Source of the DNA: Denitrobacterium sp024691475
GTDB taxonomy: Bacteria > Actinomycetota > Coriobacteriia > Coriobacteriales > Eggerthellaceae
DNA: 15,947 nucleotides
Direction of reading: 5' to 3'
Assembly (NCBI GenBank): GCA_024691475.1
Contig: JAILNP010000059.1
Span: 1-15,947 of the forward strand
The position numbers and the translations under genes were made by a program. Shown piece by piece: positions 7,501-12,974 of the stretch; positions within the stretch are counted from its first letter, which is position 1, and each line of letters starts with the position of its first letter. The notes under the pieces were generated by a model. It was not told the origin of the DNA. It searched no databases and saw only the letters and a program-made list of their open reading frames with translations.

Positions 7501-10500
7501 GAGCAGGGCGAAGTCGTTCGCTCGTTCGATCAGGATTATCAGGTGAAGTCACGTTATGCTTCCGGCTATGGCATGACCTATGGCGAACAGTGGACGGGGC
7601 CGTTCGCGTTTGCCGGTCAGGACGAAAGCACGGGCAATTACCTGCCGCAGGGGACGTACACCATGACGAAGACGGCCACCACTGCCGGTGGCGATGGCAG
7701 TGCCGTTCAGAAGCAGACCGATTCGTTCTATTACGACACGCAGGCGCCGGTTATTTCCAACATCTCGTATTCCGGCCAGGGCGATGAGCGCGTGCTGAGC
7801 TTCGACGTCACCGATAATAGCTGGCTTGCCGCCGTGCAGTTCTACGATACCGTGCATCAGGGTTACTTCCTGCGCCAGCTTGCCGATGACAAGGATGGCA
7901 ATGGCAGTGCCACGGTGAGCGAGGCGTCGGAAGAGCAGTACGTCACGAACGAAGATGGCACTCGCACCTGGCATTTCGATATTCCGATCAGCAATCTGCG
8001 CTCCGCATGGCAGGGCGTTGCTGATGAGGCATCCCTCGTCGACCCGATGCCCGATACGGTTGCGCTGTATGCGTATGACTACGGCCTGAATGGCGGTTCG
8101 CCGGAAACGGTCGTCATCAATCAAATCGCCCCTACCGCCGTGGATATCACTCCCGACGAGACTACGCTGTACGAGGGTCAGAGCATGACGCTTTCCAGCG
8201 CGTTTGCCCCCAGTAATACAACGGAGACGGGCATTACGTACGAAAGCACCGATCCCACCGTCGCTTCGGTTGACGGCAAGGGCGTTGTGACGGCCCATGC
8301 CAAGGGTGACGTTACCATTACGGGTACGTCGACGTACGATGCCTCCGTGTCCGATACCGTCACCGTGCATGTATCCGAGGTTCCCGAATCGGTGGGCATT
8401 GCGATGCAGGCGAACGAGGCAACGGTGTCCTTTGGGTCGGATTACGACGCCAAGGTCGTTGTTTCCCCTGCATATGCCTCCGATAGCATCGTGTGGAGCA
8501 GCAGCAACGAGTCAATCGTTGCGGTCAAGGACTCCTCTGATGCGTCTGCGGGCAGCGATAACGTTGCCACGGGTACGATTACCGCTGGCGACACCACGGG
8601 CAACGCAACCCTCACCGCTACGCTGACTCATGTTGACGTGACGACGGGAGAGTCTTCTACGTATACGGCAAGCATGACCGTGAAGGTGCGTCAGGACAAC
8701 TACGCCGATTTCGTTATCGACGAAACGTACCCCGAAGGTCCGCGTTTGCTGTACTACGGCGGGTCCTTGCAAAACGTGACCATTCCCGACAATGTTGAGG
8801 TCATTGGGCCCCAGGCGTTTGCCGATACGGGCTGCCAGACCGTAACCGTTCCCGCAAGCGTGGAGAAGATCGAGTACGGTGCGTTTGAGCACATGCCCAA
8901 CCTCACGACGGTGAACTTCGAAGATTCCGATACCAATCCCAGCCGCCTGACCACGATGGAAGACAATGTCTTCTACTACGACCTGAAGCTGGACGAAATC
9001 ACGCTGCCTCGCAATCTGGTTAATCTGGGCGAGGGCACGTTCAATACCTCGAGCGTGAAGAAGGTTACCTTCCCCTACGGTCTCACGAAGATTCCTGCTC
9101 AGACGCTGTACTACTGCTCGGTTCAGGATGTCGTTATGAGCGATGCCGTAACGGAGATCGGCGACAAGGCGCTTAGCTCCGATGGCTCCCTGGGCTCCAT
9201 TAGCGTGGTGAAGGCTGATGGCTCGGTAGTGAATGGCCAGCTGCCTTCCGCCTTGACCACCATCGCGGATAGCGCGTTCTCTGGTACGAGCCTTGGCAAT
9301 ATGGACATCACCTTGCCCTCGGGCGTGAAGAGCGTAGGCGTTATGGCCTTCTCGAGCGTATCCAGCAAGAACTTCACGCTCAATGACGGGCTGGAGACGA
9401 TTGGCGCGGGTGCCTTCCAGTCGTGTGGTGCGTCGCAGATGGTCATTCCCGATAGCGTGACGAGCGTAGGGGAAAGCGCATTCTCCAATATGCGCAATTG
9501 CAAGTCGATCACCGTGGGCGCTGGCGTTCCGGCCGATTCCTTGGAGCGAGCCTTCGCCTTCAACCTAAATTGCGCTGAATACAAGGTTTCCCCTGCTACG
9601 ACCAATTACAAGGTGGTAGACGGCGTGCTGTTCAGCGGTGACGGCAAGACGCTCGTGACCGTGAACGAAGGCGCGAAGCGCTCGAGCTACGATGTGCCTG
9701 CGGGTACCGAGCGTCTGGGCGATTATGCCTTTGCCTCTACGTCGACGCAGCATGTCACGTTCCCCGAAGGCCTGCGTGAGATTGGCGCATCTTGCTTCAT
9801 GGAAGGTTCGCTGAACGAGCTTGACCTGCCGAGCAGCATGGAGAGCATCGGCAACGGTGCATTCCAGAACAACCAGTTCCTCACCAGCGTAAAGGTGGGC
9901 GGTACCAAGCATATCGGTACGTACGTGTTCTACAACTGCCAGAGCCTCACGTCCTTCGATTTCGGCACGCGCCTGGAATCGATTGGCGATGGCTCCTTCG
10001 GTGAGGATACGGGCTTTACCGAGTTCATCTTCCCCGATACGCTTACGTCCATCAGCGGAGGCTGCTTCGCCAACATGCCTAACCTGAAGAAGGTTCATAT
10101 CGGCGCGGGCATGACCGGTTCGATGGCGGGTGCCTTCACGGGCGACTTTGCCCTGACCGAGATCACCGTGTCCGAGGGCAATCCGGTTTATCACGTTGCC
10201 GATAACGTGCTGTATGGCGAAATGAGCGCCGAGGTCGATCCGCAGTATCCTGGCAAGCACCTCATTTTGTCCCTGCCCTGCAATACCTTCACCGAGTACA
10301 CGGTGGAAGAGGGCACGGTGTCCATCGATGAGCAGGCGTTCCGCGGGAACAGCTCCCTGCGCAAGGTTACGCTGCCCGAGGGCATTCGCAACCTGGCCAC
10401 TGGTTCGTTCAACAGTTGCTCCAACCTCGAGGAGATAAACTTCCCCGAAAGCCTGGAGCATGTGACGGGCTTCTACAGCACCGACAAGCTCACCACGGTC

Positions 10501-12846
10501 GACATGGCCAGCGTCACGTATATCCCGAGCAATTCGTTCATGGGTAACATGCCCGAGCATCTGGTTGTTCGTAGTGGCAAGACGGGTTCGATGGTTACTG
10601 AAGACAATCTCTTGACCAAGGGCGAATTCCCGACGGGTGCGTTCTTCGACAGCATGGATTACAGTGGGTTCGAGGGCATGCGCTCCGCGTACTTCGGCGA
10701 GGGCATGAAGACGGTCTCCATCGTGTATGACGAAGCTCCGAGCACGCTCGTCCTGCCCGCGAGCCTCGAGTCCCTTGAGCTGTCTTCCCCCACGGGGTCT
10801 AACATGCTCTCCTTCAAGGTGTATGTGCCCAAGACCGACGCTGAGGGCAATGTGACCTCTGGTTGGCAGGTTGCCGAGAAGACGCTGAAGTCGATGGGCG
10901 TGAGCGCCACGCATTTGGTGGATTACCAGCCTCTGTCTGCGACGCTGCATGTGGGCGAGCCCACGAACGGCGGCACGGGCGAGGAGACCGGCGATGCGAA
11001 GACCTACGCGGTAGGCGTAAGCTGGTACAAGACTGGCACCAGCGATACGTCTTCGGTGGGCAATTACCTGGGGTCTTCCACGACCGCCTTCCCGAATGGC
11101 GATGGAACCTATACCGTGATCTTCTCCCCGAGCCCCATGTATGCCGACATGATCATTAGCATGAGCATCGGCGGAGCGCCCATGGAGAAGGATGGCGATA
11201 ACTACTTCGCAACGCTTACGGCCGAGCAGCTACAGAATCGCCAGGTCGTTGACTTCGCCCTGTCGTATTCCGGCATTACCACCAAGCAGAGCTGCGATGT
11301 CGAATTCGATCAGCAGGCCGTTGACAACATGATCTCCGCCTCCCAGAACGGCACTTCGTCGATGGGGCTGACGGTTGCGTCAGCCACGTCGGGGGATGTT
11401 GTTGAGGCCGGCGGTGTCGTGAAGCCTGGCAAGAAGCAGAAGGTGTACGTAGACGTTGCGGGTGGCGTTGCCGGCTCGAAGGAGTATCGCTTCGTGAGCA
11501 CGCTTCCCGATGACGAGACCATGACCGTGCAGGATTGGTCTACGTCGAACGTGTGCGAGAATTGGACGCCTATTACCACGGGCCAGACGCTTACCGCGGA
11601 AGTGCGCGATGCGTCGTGCCTTACCGTTGAGACCGCAGGCGTCGTGAAGGCGATGACCGCCGCCGCAAGCGAGGACCTGGCTGCGCTGCAGACCGACCTT
11701 GAAGTGGCGCAGGCCATCGAGCAGGGCACTTCGAGTGCGGGCGCCTACCAGACGCTGCAGCAGGCCATCGATGATGCCCAGGCTGTTGCCGCTAACGATC
11801 ATGCGCAGGGCTCCGACATCAAGTCTGCCCAGACTGCGCTGCAGCAGGCCATTGCCGACTTCCAGTTGACCGCTGGGTCGGGCACGGTGGAGGCCGCCAT
11901 TGCCGCGCTGCCAGAAGCCGAAGCGGTAACTGCTGCGAACGGTGCCGATGTCAAGGCCGCGCAGGATGGCTATGCCTCGCTGTCCGAGCAGGCCCGCGCT
12001 GCGGTTTCCGCTGACAGCGTTGCCAAGCTCGATGCCGTAGGCGCTGCGTATGCCACGCAGCTCATCGCCAATCTGCCCAACACGCTTGGTGCGCAGTCCC
12101 AGGCAGATGTGGCTGCCGCTCGTGCGGCGTACGAAGCGCTGTCCGATAACGCCAAGTCGTACGTTTCCGCTTCCAGCCTGCAGGCCCTGCAGGCTGCCGA
12201 GGCCGCAAGCGTCGACAAGGACGTGCTTCGCGGGCATATCGGGGAAGCGCGTGCTATCCAGCAGGGCGACAAGACCGATGCCGCATATGCCGCACTGCAG
12301 GCCGCCATTGCCGCTGCCGAGTCGGTGGCATCTAGCTCCAGCGCAACTCAGGCGCAGGTGGATGCTCACGATGAGATGCTGGTAAGCGAAATGGCCGCCT
12401 TCAACGAATCGGGTACCGTGGCTCCGGTGAAGGTTGAGACGTGCGAGATGCTGCGTCTGTACAACCCGAATTCGGGCGAGCACTTCTATACGGCCGTTCC
12501 CTCCGAGCGCGATACGCTTGTGAAGGCTGGCTGGCAGTTCGAAGGCAGCGCCTGGAATGCTCCCGTCACCAGCGATACGCCGGTCTACCGCCTGTATAAC
12601 CCCAATGGCGGCGACCACCATTACACGGTGAGCGAGGAAGAGATGAAGGGCCTTGTGGCGCTCGGCTGGAATTACGAGGGCATTGGCTGGTACTCCGACG
12701 ATGCCCAGGGTACGCCGCTGTTCCGCCTGTATAACCCGAATGCCTCCTCCGGTGCGCATCATTACACCGTCAGCAAGAGCGAAGCTGAAATGCTCGTTGC
12801 CGCCGGCTGGAATGATGAAGGCATCGCCTGGTACGGCGTGAAATAG
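4543..12846 (+). CDS. Giant secreted subtilisin-family protease with BspA-type leucine-rich repeats and DUF5648-type C-terminus
   Basis: A 2767-residue extracellular protein. The signal peptide has Arg12-Arg13, a hydrophobic core at about 20-37 and likely cleavage after SFA (41). Then follow an I9-like propeptide (about 95-208) and the S8 catalytic domain with Asp245 (IIDSG), His314 (HGTHVAG), oxyanion Asn419 (AAGN) and Ser664 (SGTSMATP). A PA domain is inserted at about 485-612, as in lactocepin and C5a peptidase. C5a-peptidase-like Fn3 regions span about 740-1195, two Big_2 Ig-like domains about 1197-1383, and over 20 BspA-type leucine-rich repeats about 1407-2078, with two 'N..Y.V.DGVL' islands. 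A NEAT-like domain (about 2153-2256), FIVAR-like and other helical repeats (about 2373-2625) and three 45-residue DUF5648-type repeats (from Arg2638, Arg2683, Arg2728) end the chain. No LPXTG motif or C-terminal membrane segment is seen, so the last repeats may hold it to the surface. The triad is intact; the substrate is unknown. Confidence 0.93.
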   Translation: MRVQDGDAAPWRRSGMLTRVTATGVAVMLAASTGLAGVSFADEAASQNDASADAQQQVESADETSLEQQLTKLGASSADVATGNAIEDQTPTSDEKVTIIVQLDDNWNSGVQLFGLSFGAPSSESRHDSMRDAIRNVVAGESQGSGNAGGLQLFSTDDGSSDDSIEEIADYYNVIDGFAIKAPASALEAIQNLDGVKNAFVEQSYSIPSDMGVQSTNALNQSSLDMTNADDVAYRGDGQTIAIIDSGLQIDHEAFDGDMSGVDVAWTEEEVNAAKTNLVAGKSGVYTDSKIVFSYDYADNDNEVTPGTYTDLTHGTHVAGIAAANGGQIEGAAPNAQIMMFKVCDDLQGNIYDSNLIAAMDDVAALDKAGEASGNNIDVVNMSLGSDNGFGAEGSRQTYADAVNALENQGIVVNVAAGNAYNAAYGNKSGENLPYATDPDAEIISCPAAFDNSFAVASVNNAEGSSVFYFADEKVAYRDVTAQDGTEVPLFNALDEGSYDIVDGGIGSAADVAALSEAQGGTLAGKMVLIQRGGEDNGEKLSFEQKLKNVASLNPVAIVFYDNASGSNQNFGFTTAQAIPSVGISLEAGESIKQAIESGSAQIKIVHDAKADSATFENYVMSDFSSWGTTPEMDIKPEITAPGGNIYSSVSGSSNAYAYMSGTSMATPQMAGITAQVHQYIEANPALSGKSQDEKNSLVSQLLMSTARPIVNSADSASYYSPRKQGAGLANVEAAVSTPVYVTVDGAKVADRPKADLGESSNGTWSFKVTLHNFSDSEASYTPDTHAISDTVADGLFQQASKDWTGAGIDVSYTGLTDGAVVVPANGSASYTVNISCGSAFTEWAAANTPNGTFVEGFALLKAADGSGNPNLSTPFCGFYGDWDAVPAFDSDSYSSTSKTTINGEEVATGSHVIGTALMSGTTNLPLGINPLDGGTSLAVNGDYSSFVHHGKQVVSSTPYSSSPNSASPMTGLRRNLTEYKVEYTNEQGEVVRSFDQDYQVKSRYASGYGMTYGEQWTGPFAFAGQDESTGNYLPQGTYTMTKTATTAGGDGSAVQKQTDSFYYDTQAPVISNISYSGQGDERVLSFDVTDNSWLAAVQFYDTVHQGYFLRQLADDKDGNGSATVSEASEEQYVTNEDGTRTWHFDIPISNLRSAWQGVADEASLVDPMPDTVALYAYDYGLNGGSPETVVINQIAPTAVDITPDETTLYEGQSMTLSSAFAPSNTTETGITYESTDPTVASVDGKGVVTAHAKGDVTITGTSTYDASVSDTVTVHVSEVPESVGIAMQANEATVSFGSDYDAKVVVSPAYASDSIVWSSSNESIVAVKDSSDASAGSDNVATGTITAGDTTGNATLTATLTHVDVTTGESSTYTASMTVKVRQDNYADFVIDETYPEGPRLLYYGGSLQNVTIPDNVEVIGPQAFADTGCQTVTVPASVEKIEYGAFEHMPNLTTVNFEDSDTNPSRLTTMEDNVFYYDLKLDEITLPRNLVNLGEGTFNTSSVKKVTFPYGLTKIPAQTLYYCSVQDVVMSDAVTEIGDKALSSDGSLGSISVVKADGSVVNGQLPSALTTIADSAFSGTSLGNMDITLPSGVKSVGVMAFSSVSSKNFTLNDGLETIGAGAFQSCGASQMVIPDSVTSVGESAFSNMRNCKSITVGAGVPADSLERAFAFNLNCAEYKVSPATTNYKVVDGVLFSGDGKTLVTVNEGAKRSSYDVPAGTERLGDYAFASTSTQHVTFPEGLREIGASCFMEGSLNELDLPSSMESIGNGAFQNNQFLTSVKVGGTKHIGTYVFYNCQSLTSFDFGTRLESIGDGSFGEDTGFTEFIFPDTLTSISGGCFANMPNLKKVHIGAGMTGSMAGAFTGDFALTEITVSEGNPVYHVADNVLYGEMSAEVDPQYPGKHLILSLPCNTFTEYTVEEGTVSIDEQAFRGNSSLRKVTLPEGIRNLATGSFNSCSNLEEINFPESLEHVTGFYSTDKLTTVDMASVTYIPSNSFMGNMPEHLVVRSGKTGSMVTEDNLLTKGEFPTGAFFDSMDYSGFEGMRSAYFGEGMKTVSIVYDEAPSTLVLPASLESLELSSPTGSNMLSFKVYVPKTDAEGNVTSGWQVAEKTLKSMGVSATHLVDYQPLSATLHVGEPTNGGTGEETGDAKTYAVGVSWYKTGTSDTSSVGNYLGSSTTAFPNGDGTYTVIFSPSPMYADMIISMSIGGAPMEKDGDNYFATLTAEQLQNRQVVDFALSYSGITTKQSCDVEFDQQAVDNMISASQNGTSSMGLTVASATSGDVVEAGGVVKPGKKQKVYVDVAGGVAGSKEYRFVSTLPDDETMTVQDWSTSNVCENWTPITTGQTLTAEVRDASCLTVETAGVVKAMTAAASEDLAALQTDLEVAQAIEQGTSSAGAYQTLQQAIDDAQAVAANDHAQGSDIKSAQTALQQAIADFQLTAGSGTVEAAIAALPEAEAVTAANGADVKAAQDGYASLSEQARAAVSADSVAKLDAVGAAYATQLIANLPNTLGAQSQADVAAARAAYEALSDNAKSYVSASSLQALQAAEAASVDKDVLRGHIGEARAIQQGDKTDAAYAALQAAIAAAESVASSSSATQAQVDAHDEMLVSEMAAFNESGTVAPVKVETCEMLRLYNPNSGEHFYTAVPSERDTLVKAGWQFEGSAWNAPVTSDTPVYRLYNPNGGDHHYTVSEEEMKGLVALGWNYEGIGWYSDDAQGTPLFRLYNPNASSGAHHYTVSKSEAEMLVAAGWNDEGIAWYGVK
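12454..12840 (+). repeat. Three tandem DUF5648-type repeats in the protease C-terminus
   Basis: RLYNPN recurs at residues 2638, 2683 and 2728, exactly 45 residues apart. Each copy runs RLYNPN-x-(S/G)-(G/A)-(E/D)-H-(F/H)-Y-T ... GW-x-x-E/D-G-x-x-W. The first unit and the following RLYNPN match the module at the end of the next protein at 40 of 51 residues. The module is known as a C-terminal repeat of secreted bacterial proteins; its role in surface or glycan binding is inference. Confidence 0.85.
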
Positions 12847-12855
12847 TGAATTGGA

Positions 12856-12879
12856 CGGGGTGCGCATGCGCGTGCCCCG
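12856..12879 (+). terminator. Terminator-like hairpin after the protease gene
   Basis: CGGGGTGCGC (12856-12865) and GCGTGCCCCG (12870-12879) form a 10-bp stem with two G-T pairs and loop ATGC, starting 9 bp after the stop codon. The following CCTTGTTCC is only weakly T-rich. A second hairpin, TGGCCC/GGGCCA (12892-12897 and 12912-12917), follows. Confidence 0.5.
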
Positions 12880-12900
12880 CCTTGTTCCTCCTGGCCCACG

Positions 12901-12970
12901 TCGAAAGGCGCGGGCCACTTCCATATATGCGTAAAGGCGAGGCGCGTGGGCGTCTCGAGGGAAAGGAAGG
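12901..12970 (+). promoter_or_regulatory. Candidate promoter, leader hairpin and ribosome site of the second surface-protein gene
   Basis: TCGAAA (12901-12906) and TATATG (12924-12929) are 17 bp apart and form a modest promoter candidate. The hairpin CGAGGCGC-GTGG-GCGTCTCG (12938-12957) ends just before GGGAAAGGAAGG (12959-12970), which is a strong ribosome site 4 nt before ATG 12975. The hairpin could influence access to that site. Confidence 0.35.
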
Positions 12971-12974
12971 TTTT

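Noticed and set aside
8761..10775. Leucine-rich-repeat coding stretch as a DNA tandem repeat
   Set aside because: The repeats are visible in protein but too diverged in nucleotide sequence to list as a DNA repeat.
12400..12846. LPXTG sorting signal at the protease C-terminus
   Set aside because: No LPXTG-like motif, hydrophobic span or basic tail is present; the protein ends within the third DUF5648-type repeat (IAWYGVK).
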